DNA of 64,000 bases from Flavobacterium gilvum. Its GTDB lineage: Bacteria; Bacteroidota; Bacteroidia; Flavobacteriales; Flavobacteriaceae. Where the stretch lies: contig NZ_CP017479.1 of the NCBI RefSeq assembly GCF_001761465.1, positions 2,480,001 to 2,544,000 of the forward strand. Direction: 5' to 3'. The position numbers and the translations under genes are program-made. Shown here one piece after another: positions 18,464-28,298 of this stretch. How positions within the stretch are numbered: position 1 is the stretch's first letter; the number at the start of each line of letters is the position of its first letter. The notes beneath the pieces were generated by a model that saw only the letters and a list, made by a program, of their open reading frames with translations, was not told the origin of the DNA and did no database searches.

Positions 18464-18931
18464 TTATAGCTCGATAAAATCGGCTGTTTTTGGAAAAATA
18501 TTGAGTGCATCTACAACAACTTGTGGAGTAGGTGTGGCTAGTTTGCGGAGTTTGGTATCCATCCAAGCACCTTCAACAGTTATCACGGCACATAGGGTGT
18601 CCTCTCTGTAAAACTCATGGACAATAGACCAGCGTGAAGCATCGGATTTCATTTTTGCCATTTTGGTTTGCATAATAATTTCGTCCGAGATGTTAATTTC
18701 TCTTCTGAAAACACATTCTTCTCTGAATAATATTGGACCAATGTGTTCTTTTTGCATCACTTTTAATGTCAATCCCAATTGATTTAAAATTTCGACACGA
18801 TGTTGCGCTCCAAAATCGTAGTAAGCGCTGTGGCGTAAGTGAAAATTGGGATCCAAATCTGACCAGCGAAGAGATAGTTGTTTGCTGAATTGTAATTGGT
18901 CGTTGATGGTTTTTATTATCTTTGTATTCAT
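18464..18931 (-). CDS. Acyl-CoA thioesterase-like protein, 4HBT hot-dog fold
   Basis: From the ATG at 18931 (MNTKIIKTIND) the protein has 155 residues with the hot-dog signature LSLRWSDLDPNFHLRHSAYYDF, where the D-x-N-x-H pattern is typical of 4-hydroxybenzoyl-CoA thioesterase relatives. The frame is open further upstream to 19036, but that part lies inside the divergent recombinase gene and is rejected. Its start codon is only 18 bp from the recombinase start, so its native promoter may have been displaced. Confidence 0.8.
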   Translation of the reverse strand: MNTKIIKTINDQLQFSKQLSLRWSDLDPNFHLRHSAYYDFGAQHRVEILNQLGLTLKVMQKEHIGPILFREECVFRREINISDEIIMQTKMAKMKSDASRWSIVHEFYREDTLCAVITVEGAWMDTKLRKLATPTPQVVVDALNIFPKTADFIEL

Positions 18932-18949
18932 TTTAAAATATTTAGGGTT

Positions 18950-20743
18950 ATGAAAAGATTTGCAATATACGTTAGGGTAAGCACTGAAGACCAAGATTAC
19001 CAAAGACAAATTTCGGACATTAAAACCTACATTCAAAAAGATAATACTATCGATTATGAAATTGATATTTATAATGAAAAAGTTTCAGGGTATAAGGAAG
19101 CCAAACAAAGACCTGAATTGTCAAAATTTTTGGATATAATTAAAAATAACCCAAAATACTATGATACACTATATATAACAGAATTAACAAGACTTGGAAG
19201 AAACCCATTACATACCCGCCAAATTGTTGAAGATTTAATTGCAAAAAAAATACAAATTTGTGTGACCACCAACGGACACAAAATGCTCGATGAAAATAGA
19301 GAACCAAATAAACATCTTATACTTGTTTTCCAAATGCTTATGGAAATTGGCGATTTGGAAGCCGATACATTAAAAAAAAGAACCAAATCAGGATTATTTC
19401 AATCGGCAAGAAATGGTAATGCTGGTGGTAGTAATTATTATCCTTATGGTTATCGGAAGAATGAGAGTAAAAAATTGGTTGTTGATGAAACGGAATCAGA
19501 AGTGATAAAATTAATTTATAACCTATATAAAGCTGGTAACGGTGTTAAGGTAATCGCTGGTATTTTAAATAATAAAGAAATACCAACAAGAACAACAAAA
19601 ATAAGTATTGATGAAAATATAAAACCTCAAACAGATGGGTTTAAATGGACGGATAAAACCATATTGGAAATAATTAAAAATCCTTTGAATATGGGAAAAA
19701 GAAGATACAAAGGGGAAAAATTGAAAGATGATGAAGTATATGATGGTGAAATTACAAAAACAAAAGAAAAGGGGGTAAGATATAAAACAATATACCTTGA
19801 TGCACCAGCAATTATAACTGAACAACTATTTTTAGAATGTGAAGAAATTAGACTAACTAAAACAAATAGAAATTATTTAACAACCTATAACTACTTATTA
19901 AAGGATTTGCTAACATGTGGTTGTTGTGGTAGGAATTATTTTGGAATTTATAAACCTGTTGAAAATGGACATAAAATTTATATATGTTCTTCAAGGTTAA
20001 TAAAAGCTGGTAGTTGTGGTAATGCTGGGATTAATATTAGTCTTTTGGAATCAGCAATATTTGATTCATTATTATCATCTGATGATATGTTGAGGTATCT
20101 AAAAGATACCAGCATCAAAGAAGATGTTCCAGCAAAAATTGAATCACTTGAAGTTGAATTAAGTATTAATCAAAAAGACTTCAATAATATAGAATCTCAA
20201 AGAAAAAGATTATTGGACTTGTATCTTAATGATAGAATTAAAATAGCAATGTTTGATGCTAGCGAAAATGAATTAACTAAAACTGAATTGGTTTTATCAA
20301 ATAAAATTAATTTAATAAAATCAGAATTATTTAATTATAATAAAATACTTGATAATCAAAATGATTCTGATTTTTCAAAATCAATGCTTATTAATGCAAA
20401 AGATAATAGAGTTGAATTAAGAGAAATTTATAATCAAATAATATCAAAGATAGTTATATCAAAAGTGGATAATAAGACCGTTTTAGCTAGTTTATTTTTG
20501 AAATTAAATGGTGTTGAAATGGCAACACCACTTAATCTATTTTTGAATACTAGAGGGCTTAAAAATGTGCCGATTAAATATCAATATAGCTCTTCTTATC
20601 AGGTGGGAACATACCAAGCTTATGATAATTTTTTAAATGATGAAAATTTTGTTATGCCATATACAATTGAAACTGGTTTAATTGATATACCAAAGCATAA
20701 TTTAATTCTTATTGAAGATACTTATCCAATTGTAAAGAAATAA
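18950..20743 (+). CDS. Large serine recombinase (site-specific integrase)
   Basis: The 597-residue protein starts at the ATG at 18950 (MKRFAIYVRVSTEDQ). It has the serine-recombinase catalytic domain with nucleophile S11 and the LGRNPLHTRQ arginine block, then a Recombinase domain with YPYGYRKNE. A zinc ribbon follows (LLTCGCCGRNYFG ... CSSR ... GSCGNAG), and then a coiled-coil stretch of about 100 residues. Such enzymes integrate and excise phages and conjugative or mobilisable elements. Codons are very AT-rich compared with katG. It is divergent from the thioesterase gene, with only 18 bp between starts. No att repeat could be identified. Confidence 0.93.
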   Translation: MKRFAIYVRVSTEDQDYQRQISDIKTYIQKDNTIDYEIDIYNEKVSGYKEAKQRPELSKFLDIIKNNPKYYDTLYITELTRLGRNPLHTRQIVEDLIAKKIQICVTTNGHKMLDENREPNKHLILVFQMLMEIGDLEADTLKKRTKSGLFQSARNGNAGGSNYYPYGYRKNESKKLVVDETESEVIKLIYNLYKAGNGVKVIAGILNNKEIPTRTTKISIDENIKPQTDGFKWTDKTILEIIKNPLNMGKRRYKGEKLKDDEVYDGEITKTKEKGVRYKTIYLDAPAIITEQLFLECEEIRLTKTNRNYLTTYNYLLKDLLTCGCCGRNYFGIYKPVENGHKIYICSSRLIKAGSCGNAGINISLLESAIFDSLLSSDDMLRYLKDTSIKEDVPAKIESLEVELSINQKDFNNIESQRKRLLDLYLNDRIKIAMFDASENELTKTELVLSNKINLIKSELFNYNKILDNQNDSDFSKSMLINAKDNRVELREIYNQIISKIVISKVDNKTVLASLFLKLNGVEMATPLNLFLNTRGLKNVPIKYQYSSSYQVGTYQAYDNFLNDENFVMPYTIETGLIDIPKHNLILIEDTYPIVKK

Positions 20744-21087
20744 TTTTCTACACAATAGAAAGGGCAATAAGAGGGGGTAAAATTCATCAAAATAAAAATG
20801 GGTAAATAATTAACTTAATAAAAAAACAACGCTAAAAATGCAAAAAACAACGATGGAGGTTCTTTTTGAAAGCAGATTGTTTTTTTTAATGAATTAGTAT
20901 TCATATAGTTAAGTTGAGAATATAATACTGCAAACAAGCTTTACCGCTTTTACTCCAGTTGACTTTTAAAAAAAATAGAATTACAATTAACATGTATGCT
21001 ACCTATTACGTCAAAGCAATATTATAAAAAGTAACGTCTATGTAGTAATAGGATTACAATAATAAGAGGGTAAATTAATATTAACTA
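20744..21087. other. Non-coding AT-rich gap in the mobile region
   Basis: There is no ORF of meaningful length. The sequence is strongly AT-rich, with A-tracts near 20818-20850. Confidence 0.45.
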
Positions 21088-21654
21088 ATGACTACCAAGA
21101 CAAATGAAACAAACATATACTATACATTACAAGCGTTAGAAACAAAAAATCTTACAGAATTAAAGTATCGACAACTAAAGAATAGAATCAAAGAGTTAAT
21201 TAATACTAATAACAAACATATAGGCACATTAATATACAAAAAAAGTAATGTGTGGTTTATACATTATAGCGTAGTTGATTTATTTGCAGCTAAACGAGTT
21301 CACGACAAAACCAAACCCCGAGCCATTAACTACAAAAATGAAATAACTATAAATTTAGAATACAACTACAATGTAGCGTTTTATCAATTTTTAGGCACTA
21401 CCATTGCAAAAATATTAAAAGGCTCTCATACCATATTTAGCGTAGAACCATCGCCAAAGATTAGCAATACTTATCATTTACATATGGGTACAACAGCACC
21501 GCACCACATTATAATAAAACGAATAAAAGAGATTGAATCAAAGACAAATATAACAATACTTAACAACCCCAATACTAATGTATCAAAGATACGCAACTTA
21601 ACACAATTTGTTAACTACATCGCAAAACAGAACCAACTCATCACAAATATTTAA
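21088..21654 (+). CDS. Candidate HUH replication or relaxase-like protein
   Basis: The 188-residue basic protein was not recognised as a named family. Residues 130-132 form HLH in TYHLHMGTT, preceded by a strand (FSVEPSPK), which fits the HUH motif of rolling-circle replication and transposition nucleases. About 45 residues later YIAK (Y177, K180 in FVNYIAKQ) fits the YxxK motif of the catalytic tyrosine. The order HUH then YxxK near the C-terminus is that of small Rep proteins. It lies between two serine recombinase genes in AT-rich DNA. Function is inferred from these two motifs only; no helicase part is present. Confidence 0.55.
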   Translation: MTTKTNETNIYYTLQALETKNLTELKYRQLKNRIKELINTNNKHIGTLIYKKSNVWFIHYSVVDLFAAKRVHDKTKPRAINYKNEITINLEYNYNVAFYQFLGTTIAKILKGSHTIFSVEPSPKISNTYHLHMGTTAPHHIIIKRIKEIESKTNITILNNPNTNVSKIRNLTQFVNYIAKQNQLITNI

Positions 21655-22083
21655 TAATTATGGTGGTTATATAAAATGAATAAATACTTAATATAAACCT
21701 AGCCTAAGAAATTTGTTACCTGGTATATAAATTTATTGAACATGGTTCGGGGTTAAATAATCTTTGAATAATTATATTAATTATGAATCATAAACTTATT
21801 TAATTTTTTTATTATTAATTAGTATTGGTTAGTAAATAAAAAAAATATTCTAACACATAGGTTTTAAAAAAAATATAATTTGTTATATCGTTATTTGGAG
21901 TGTGTATCATTTAATATAAAACTTCAAATGTATGTATTTAGGGTGTGGATAAAAATACACTCATGGGTTATGGAATTGTATTAAATAAATTAAAATTTAT
22001 GTATGCAAAAAGAGTATAGTTTATTTGCGTACAACAATAGAATGTATTACTTTTGAAGTGTTAAACTTAATAACACAATTCCA
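21655..22083. other. Non-coding AT-rich gap in the mobile region
   Basis: No gene is visible. If the upstream gene is a rolling-circle Rep, an origin could lie here, but no clear nick-site hairpin was identified by eye. Confidence 0.4.
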
Positions 22084-22689
22084 ATGAAAAAGGCTAGATA
22101 CATTCGAGTAAGTACATCAACACAAAACACTATCAGACAAACAATAAAACAACATAGTGATGAAATAGTATTTATCGATGTTATTAGTGGTGCGATTCCA
22201 TTTAAACAACGCCCTGAAGCTAGTAAATTAACACAAGCAATAGAAGCTGGTACAATCAATTATATTACGGTAGAAGCAATTGACCGACTAGGGCGTAATA
22301 CATTTGATATTCAAAGTACAATTGAATACTTAAACACAAAAAATGTAGTGCTTAAAGTTGATAATTTAGGAATTGAATCTTTAGTAAATGGAAAACCAAA
22401 TCTAACGTTTAAAATGATAACGGATGTACTAGCCAATGTGGCGATGATGGAAAGAGAAGCATCCAAAGAAAGACAAAAACAAGGTATTGCAATTGCAGTT
22501 GCTCAAGGTAAATATAAAGGTAGGGTTAAAGGTTCTAGTGCTAGTGATGATGAAGTATTAAACAAGTATAAACAAACGGTTAAAGCTATTAATCAACACC
22601 CCGATTTAAGTTATAGAAAAATAGCTAGTATTTCATCTGTGAGCCTAGCAACAGTTCAAAAAGTAATCAAAATTCTAAACAAAGAATAA
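22084..22689 (+). CDS. Small serine resolvase/invertase
   Basis: The 201-residue protein has the catalytic domain of resolvases with nucleophile S10 (ARYIRVSTSTQN) and the DRLGRN block. A long E helix (MMEREASKERQKQGIAIA) and a C-terminal helix-turn-helix (LSYRKIASISSVSLATVQKV) complete it. Such enzymes resolve cointegrates or invert segments. Its predicted terminator has been separated from it by the IS256-family element at 22699-24069. Confidence 0.9.
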   Translation: MKKARYIRVSTSTQNTIRQTIKQHSDEIVFIDVISGAIPFKQRPEASKLTQAIEAGTINYITVEAIDRLGRNTFDIQSTIEYLNTKNVVLKVDNLGIESLVNGKPNLTFKMITDVLANVAMMEREASKERQKQGIAIAVAQGKYKGRVKGSSASDDEVLNKYKQTVKAINQHPDLSYRKIASISSVSLATVQKVIKILNKE

Positions 22690-22698
22690 TAAAAAAGG

Positions 22699-24069
22699 TA
22701 GTGTCTCACTAACTGTGTAAGTTGAAAAGTTATTCTGAAAAATATTTGAGCTAATTCAAAAAGCTCAAAAATATTTTTTGGAAATAACTTTTTCCTATTT
22801 TTAACATTACATAGTTATGATTGACAAAGACGACCTATTAAACAACAAGGATTTCTATAAATCCTTCAAGAATGCAGAAGATTTAACCTCATTCTTTCAA
22901 ACAATGCACAAACGAGCGGTTGAACACATGCTCGATGCCGAACTTGATGCTCATTTAGACAACGAAAAGCACGACAAAACCAGTAATGGTAATTATCGCA
23001 ACGGGCACGGGACTAAAAAAATAAAGACCTCTTTTGGTGAGCAACAAATCAAAGTTCCCCGTGACAGAGACTCTTCTTTTAATCCTATGCTAGTTCCCAA
23101 AAGAGAAAACATAGCCCAAGGCATTGAAAATGTGATTATCTCACTTTATGCCAAAGGAATGAGTGTAAGTGATATTGAAGAACAAATCAAAGAAGTATAT
23201 GATTTTGAAGTATCCTCTTCAACTATATCTCGCATTACCAATACAATTAGCAACGAAGTCGTTACTTGGCAAAACAGACCCTTGGAAGACCTTTATTTGA
23301 TTGTTTGGATGGACGGTATTGTTTTTAAAGTCAGGGAAGGCTCCAAAGTCATCAATAAAACCATTTATTTGGCTGTAGGTCTAAATAGAGAAGGTAAAAA
23401 AGAAGTTTTGGGAATGTGGTTAGGTAAAACCGAAAGTAGTAGCTTCTGGATGAGTGTTTTGACTGATTTAAAAGCACGAGGCGTTGAAGATATACTTATT
23501 ACAGCTACCGATAATTTAAACGGATTTACCCAAACAATCAGAAGTGTTTTTCCTGAATCTCAAACACAAATCTGCGTGGTTCATCAAATTAGAAATGCAT
23601 GTAAATACGTCGTTTGGAAGGACAGAAAACAGTTCACTGCCGACATGAAACATATTTATAATGCTCCAACTAAACAAGCCGCAGGACTGGCTTTATACGA
23701 TTTTGCCGATAAATGGGAAGCTAAATATTCTTATGCAATCAAATCCTGGCGAGATAACTGGGACGAACTGACCGTGTTTTTTGACTTCCCAATCGAAATC
23801 AGAAAAATTATTTACACAACTAATTTAATTGAAAATCTAAATGGTAAAATCCGAAAATACACTAAAAACAAAATGTCTTTTCCAACAGATGATGCTGTAT
23901 TAAAATCAGTATTTTTGGCTCTTAGAGAGGCAACCAAAAAATGGTCAATGCCTATTCAAAATTGGGGAATTGTTTTAAACCAATTTACCCTTATATTTGA
24001 AAAAAGGCTCAGATTATAAAATCCAAGCCTTAACTTTTCAACTTACACACTTTATGGGATAGTGTCATA
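22699..24069 (+). mobile_element. Complete IS256-family insertion sequence
   Basis: The 1.37-kb element encloses one transposase gene. The ends share an imperfect terminal inverted repeat: the inner part GTGTAAGTTGAAAAG is identical at both ends, and the outer roughly 20 bp match partly. AAAAAAGG occurs at both edges (22691-22698 and 24070-24077), an 8-bp target duplication as expected for the family. Exact end positions are uncertain by a base or two because of the A-runs. Confidence 0.8.
22817..24019 (+). CDS. IS256-family transposase
   Basis: This 400-residue DDE transposase of the MULE-related IS256 group has [19 protein letters not shown] near the start. The catalytic-core blocks are [15 protein letters not shown] (first D), [10 protein letters not shown] (second D) and [17 protein letters not shown] (E). 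[13 protein letters not shown] is the conserved C..H region. Length and all family blocks are intact, so it could be active. Confidence 0.96.
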   Translation: MIDKDDLLNNKDFYKSFKNAEDLTSFFQTMHKRAVEHMLDAELDAHLDNEKHDKTSNGNYRNGHGTKKIKTSFGEQQIKVPRDRDSSFNPMLVPKRENIAQGIENVIISLYAKGMSVSDIEEQIKEVYDFEVSSSTISRITNTISNEVVTWQNRPLEDLYLIVWMDGIVFKVREGSKVINKTIYLAVGLNREGKKEVLGMWLGKTESSSFWMSVLTDLKARGVEDILITATDNLNGFTQTIRSVFPESQTQICVVHQIRNACKYVVWKDRKQFTADMKHIYNAPTKQAAGLALYDFADKWEAKYSYAIKSWRDNWDELTVFFDFPIEIRKIIYTTNLIENLNGKIRKYTKNKMSFPTDDAVLKSVFLALREATKKWSMPIQNWGIVLNQFTLIFEKRLRL

Positions 24070-24105
24070 AAAAAAGGCTATCGTAATTGATAGCTTTTTT
24101 TGGTT
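24070..24105 (+). terminator. Terminator of the resolvase gene, displaced by the IS
   Basis: AAAAAAGGCTATC, a 6-nt loop and GATAGCTTTTTTT form a strong hairpin with a T tract. Before insertion it would have lain directly after the resolvase stop codon. The IS entered at the base of its A-tract, and the target duplication is part of the stem. Confidence 0.7.
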
Positions 24106-24137
24106 TAGACGGTATATCTATTTAGATTTAGAGAACT

Positions 24138-25058
24138 CTACTTATATTTTTTACCCTCCCATTTCAGTATTTCATCACAGTCCAAAACCAAGTCATTAAC
24201 ATTATTGGTTTTAGAATTAATTATTCCTATTCTTTTTGGAGATGAAGTTCCTTCGTACCAATTGCCGTTTCCAAAATTAATTTTCCATTCAGATATTCGC
24301 CCCCATCTTGCCCAATACTTACAAGTAAATTTATCTTTTTTTCCATCTCCATCTAAATCATAAAAAAGAAATAATTCTTTATCCTCTTTACCTTCAAAAT
24401 CGCTTGCCTTTATTTCCGTAATTGCATCCAGTTTTTTATCTGTAACAACATTTATTAATTCAAAGTCATAATTCTTAAATTGATATGTTTCAATTTTATC
24501 ATTACACATTTCTGTATTTCCCGCACCTTCATTAACGGTTTGTATAATGAATTTGAATCCTTCAGGTGATGGTAAAATATCAATACCATCCCAGTCATAT
24601 CCTACTGTTTTAGATTTTTTAAATGATGTACCGTTGTAACTAAAAATTTGATAACTATTGCCACAACAATTTCCACCACATCCATTTATTATTTCTAATA
24701 AGACATCTTCAAAACCATCTTTATCGAAATCCTTTATTTTCATAATTTCGAAACAAAGACCAACTTTCTTGTTTATCAAAGTAAATGTCTTTTTGTTAAT
24801 AATTGCTTTTAATTCTTGATTTTCATATGAATTTTTGTTTGTCAGATAATATTGTATTTTATTTTGAGCATTAGATTCTTCTGTTAAGGTGTCTATTGTT
24901 TCAGTTGTTACATTTTCGTCATCTACTACTTCAGTATTATTAGTTATTGACTCTGTAATCCTTTCCTTAGCTAATTTAGCTCTTTCTTTATATTGAAATC
25001 CTCTAACTACAACAAAGAGCAGACCAAGTATCCAGAGCACTTTAACTATGTTTTTCAT
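24138..25058 (-). CDS. Hypothetical exported or membrane-anchored protein with EF-hand-like loops
   Basis: The 306-residue protein begins with a signal anchor ([16 protein letters not shown]). The exported part carries [13 protein letters not shown] and [11 protein letters not shown], both resembling calcium-binding D-x-D-x-D-G loops as in VCBS/FG-GAP proteins. A cysteine cluster [11 protein letters not shown] lies between them. No enzyme family was recognised. It is the first gene after the mobile region, on the opposite strand. Confidence 0.6.
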   Translation of the reverse strand: MKNIVKVLWILGLLFVVVRGFQYKERAKLAKERITESITNNTEVVDDENVTTETIDTLTEESNAQNKIQYYLTNKNSYENQELKAIINKKTFTLINKKVGLCFEIMKIKDFDKDGFEDVLLEIINGCGGNCCGNSYQIFSYNGTSFKKSKTVGYDWDGIDILPSPEGFKFIIQTVNEGAGNTEMCNDKIETYQFKNYDFELINVVTDKKLDAITEIKASDFEGKEDKELFLFYDLDGDGKKDKFTCKYWARWGRISEWKINFGNGNWYEGTSSPKRIGIINSKTNNVNDLVLDCDEILKWEGKKYK

Positions 25059-25215
25059 TTTTATTTAATTTTGTATTGATACTTTATCTAATATTATTGT
25101 TCTATGTTAGATTTTGGATTATTGAATAAAATATTTCTGTTAAAGAAAAAAAATAAGATATTTTTTTTATGGCTTTTAATTATTTTTTACAGCATGTTTA
25201 TTAATTTTCAATAAA

Positions 25216-25833
25216 TCATAAATCATATTTTTTATATAAATTGTTTAGACGTTTTTCACTTTCACTTTTATATTCTTGATTAAAAACAATTTGTTTGTTT
25301 AACATTTTTTGACAAAATTCTATTTTTTCTTTTATGTTAATTGAAGGGGATAATATTTCTTCCAATTTCATTTTTTTGTCATAGTCATACATTTCTTCTG
25401 TGTAATATTCCTCATCGTAATCTACTTCTGAAACATACTCAATATCAAATTTTTTAATTTGATGTTTCATTTTAGTCTTCATAAATTCAATTGAGTGTTC
25501 CAAAATATTTTTCATTGAAACAAGAGAGGAGGTAGGGTGTTCAGGTAATTGTTTGTCTTCAAACACCATAATGTAATTTTCTATATTATCAAACGCTTCG
25601 GGATTTACAAATTCTAAATCATATTCATTAGATTCTTCAAAATCTTGTTCTAATTCAGATTCAAAATCACAATATGCGGGAGTTGCAAAAATGTATATCA
25701 AAAACTCTTCGGAAATGGTTTTAATAAGTAACTGAAAGCGTAAATGTTGTTGATTGGTACAAACCCTTCTTGGATATCCGTGACTATCATATTCATATCT
25801 TATAGGTCTGAAAAATTCAATTTTTTTTATCAT
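25216..25833 (-). CDS. Hypothetical acidic protein
   Basis: The 205-residue protein has no signal peptide or membrane segment. It is rich in D/E/Y (for example YVSEVDYDEEYYTEEMYDYD) and has a lysine-rich helical C-terminus. No family was recognised. It lies in AT-rich DNA next to the mobile region and may be accessory. Confidence 0.55.
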   Translation of the reverse strand: MIKKIEFFRPIRYEYDSHGYPRRVCTNQQHLRFQLLIKTISEEFLIYIFATPAYCDFESELEQDFEESNEYDLEFVNPEAFDNIENYIMVFEDKQLPEHPTSSLVSMKNILEHSIEFMKTKMKHQIKKFDIEYVSEVDYDEEYYTEEMYDYDKKMKLEEILSPSINIKEKIEFCQKMLNKQIVFNQEYKSESEKRLNNLYKKYDL

Positions 25834-26690
25834 TTTTTTCTTTTTTATATAAGTCGTTTTTCTTTATGCTAGCCACCAACTTGAATATCTGTGTGACTGT
25901 GTGACAAAAACACAAAGCCATCCATTTCAGGGTAGATATATGTAATTGGAATACATAATATTTATTTTCAAATATATTCTTTTTTCATTATAAATCATCA
26001 AAGGGGCTTTTAATTTGTTGTTAGGTGGTTCGGCTATTTATATGTTTTGATTAATCTATCATTTAATTAAAAAAACATCCTCTAGAATATCATTATTTAT
26101 ACATATACACCGCAATTAGCATAAAGTGATACTGATATATCAAATAGAAATTTTAATGTCTATGAGGATAGATTTAAAAATCAAATCATTAATAAATGAC
26201 CTCCCCACCCCCTTATTTTGTAGAGGGCTACCCCCGCCTAAAAAATCAAAATAATAACCAGAATTTATGTAAACTTTCTTATTTAATCGATAAAAAAAAT
26301 ATAGACACTTATTATAGGGAGTATCATATAAAAATTCAATTTTTAGAAAACCCTACTAGCACGTATCGACTAACACCACCACCATTAAGAATCCCTTGTT
26401 ATGCTAATAAAATCAGGGGTTAGCTTTATTTAATATTAATGCTTTAGTTATTAGTTGGTTGTGATGTGGTGTTTTGTAACTATTTGATAATATTGCTGTT
26501 GTGAAATGACTAATTATAAGATAGCTACATTGTTTGCTAAATGTAGCCATAGGTTTTGTTTTAAATGCTTTTCACGCAAAGATAACTTGGATTTTTACAT
26601 TGACAAAGTTCGAGGCGTAAGCTTTAAGAGATTGACCACAGATTAAACGGATTCCCACAGATTTTTTAAACATAAATGCATATAAAAATG
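25834..26690. other. Non-coding gap of about 860 bp
   Basis: No convincing gene is present; a 75-codon frame at 26196-26423 has a proline-rich low-complexity start and no family signal. A hairpin GCTACAT/ATGTAGC at 26524-26547 could be a weak terminator. Around 26640 there is a CACAGATTAAACGGATT-type repeat fragment. The right limit of the mobile region may lie here, but no matching repeat was found. Confidence 0.45.
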
Positions 26691-26755
26691 AACCATTAAG
26701 ATATTAAGTTTCATTAAGAAGATTGCGACTTAATTTTCTTACTATCTTAATGGTT
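26691..26755. repeat. Inverted repeat after the PhnB-like gene
   Basis: Arms beginning AACCATTAAGATA and ending TATCTTAATGGTT pair imperfectly over about 26 bp. It lies directly past the stop codon of the minus-strand gene at 26763-27185 and may act as its terminator. Confidence 0.5.
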
Positions 26756-26762
26756 TAAAAAA

Positions 26763-27185
26763 TTATGCGTCAAGGAGTTTTTGAATGTCAAATTTGGTCA
26801 TTTGCATGAATGCTTCAACTACTTTTGGCGCTTTTTCGGGATTGGCCATAAGTTCGCCCAAAATTCTTGGTACAATTTGCCATGAAACACCAAATTTATC
26901 ATCGAGCCAACCACATTTGTTATGGACGCCACCTTCTCCTAATTTGTCCCAATAATAGTCAATTTCGTCTTGTGTTTCGCATTCAACGACATAGGAATTG
27001 GCTGGGGAAAATTTAAACATCGGACCTCCATTCATGCTCATAAATCGGGTTCCGTTCAATTCGAAGATAACGACAAATGAATTCTCGAAAGTGATTTTTG
27101 AGTTTTTGAAAATGGAGCAATAGTGCTCGGCTGCTGCTTTGGCTTGTCCGTCAAACCACAAGCAAGGGTAAATATCATTTGCCAT
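26763..27185 (-). CDS. PhnB-like VOC family protein
   Basis: The 140-residue protein has the block order of PhnB-like glyoxalase-fold proteins: YPCLWFDGQAKAAAEHYCSIF, GTRFMSMNGGP, KFSPANSYVVEC and GWLDDKFGVSWQIVP. The biochemical role of the group is poorly defined. Single gene on the minus strand. Confidence 0.88.
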   Translation of the reverse strand: MANDIYPCLWFDGQAKAAAEHYCSIFKNSKITFENSFVVIFELNGTRFMSMNGGPMFKFSPANSYVVECETQDEIDYYWDKLGEGGVHNKCGWLDDKFGVSWQIVPRILGELMANPEKAPKVVEAFMQMTKFDIQKLLDA

Positions 27186-27648
27186 TAGGATGTTTTTTTT
27201 AGTGAAAGATTCCTTCAGTTTTTTGATTTAGGGTAACTAAGATAAGGAAAATAAGTAGTTAAATTGTTGTAGTATAGTTTATTGTTTTTTTTTAAGTCGT
27301 GAAAAATTGGATAGAATTTAACAGCAAGGTTCGCAAAGGAAACGCAAAGTTCACAAAGCTTTGCGTTCATTGCGTAATTCATTGCGAACGTTGCGGTAAA
27401 AAAAAAAATTATTAAAAAGCAAAATGTTTCTCTTTAGCCCCGATTGCAGTGGAAATCCTTTTTATTTTTTCTTTAAAAATAAAAAGATTGCAACGAAAAG
27501 CGGGAACTATCTTTCCTGAAAAAGCCAATGTTTCTGCTCCAAAAAAGGAAAGATGGAAATGTAACCTAAATTGTGAATATCTATTTTGTGAAATGTGGAT
27601 TTTTTTTTCTTTAAAATCTATCTTTGGCATCCTTAAAAAAGTAAAAAG
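27186..27648. other. Intergenic region with GCAAAG-type repeat
   Basis: Between 27321 and 27400 there is an imperfect inverted repeat of GCAAGGTTCGCAAAG words answered by TTGCGAACGTTGCGG. It belongs to the same family as 17917-18028. The remaining sequence upstream of the DUF4494 gene, 27405-27648, is open on the plus strand, but no family signal was seen in it. Confidence 0.5.
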
Positions 27649-28200
27649 ATGAGTACAATTTGGTTTGAATGTAAAGTAAAATATAGAAAAACGGATGAAA
27701 CCGGAGGACAAAAGGTTGTTACAGAGCCTTATTTGGTTGATGCGATGTCCTACACGGAGGCAGAAAGCAGAATCAATGAAGAGATGTCGGCTTATATTAA
27801 TGAGGAATTTAAAATCACGAATATAAAAGTGGCCAATTTTGCTGAGATTCATCCTTTTGAGAATGCCGATCGTTGGTTTAAATCAAAGGTTTCTTTGATG
27901 GCTTATGATGAAGAGAGTGGGAAGGAAAGAAAGTCGAATATGTATTTGTTGGTACAGGGCAATGATGTTAGAGAGGCTTTTGACAACACGGTTCATGTTA
28001 TGAAAAATACGATGGGGGAATATACGATTCCTGCAATTTCTGAATCTCCTATTATGGATGTTTTTCCTTATTTTAGTGGAGATGAAGAGGAGTCTGAAAA
28101 ATTTGAAAGATTCAATGTATTGAAAGCTTCCAAACCAGTAATTGCTGAGGTTGAGGATACGATGGAATTTGATCCAGCTTATTTGGAGGAAAATAACTAA
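27649..28200 (+). CDS. DUF4494 family protein
   Basis: The 183-residue protein matches DUF4494, a family of Bacteroidota: IWFECKVKYRKTDETGGQKVVTEP-like start, DAMSYTEAESRINEEM, and the FKSKVSLMAYDEESGKERKSN block. It is soluble with an acidic C-terminus. Function unknown. Confidence 0.87.
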   Translation: MSTIWFECKVKYRKTDETGGQKVVTEPYLVDAMSYTEAESRINEEMSAYINEEFKITNIKVANFAEIHPFENADRWFKSKVSLMAYDEESGKERKSNMYLLVQGNDVREAFDNTVHVMKNTMGEYTIPAISESPIMDVFPYFSGDEEESEKFERFNVLKASKPVIAEVEDTMEFDPAYLEENN

Positions 28201-28223
28201 ATGACTGATTGCCTTTTATTTTA

Positions 28224-28282
28224 TGCCACAGATTAGACGGATTTTCACAGATTAATCTTTTGAATCCCTTTAATCTGTGGCA
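28224..28282. repeat. Inverted repeat between convergent genes
   Basis: TGCCACAGATTA (28224-28235) and TAATCTGTGGCA (28271-28282) are perfectly complementary. It may serve both neighbouring genes as a transcript end. It is part of the CACAGATTA intergenic repeat family. Confidence 0.6.
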
Positions 28283-28298
28283 TTTAAATAAAATTATT

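Noticed and set aside
18932..19036. Upstream extension of the thioesterase gene
   Set aside because: The extension lies inside the divergent recombinase gene; the ATG at 18931 fits the family start.
22084..22689. Invertible promoter or gene switch run by the small resolvase
   Set aside because: No pair of inverted recombination sites flanking a promoter was found near the gene.
26196..26423. 75-codon frame on the plus strand
   Set aside because: Its proline-rich, low-complexity start and lack of any family signal suggest chance; it lies in repeat-containing non-coding DNA.
27412..27852. 146-codon minus-strand frame opposite the DUF4494 start
   Set aside because: It overlaps the recognised DUF4494 gene and has no family resemblance, so it is an antisense shadow.
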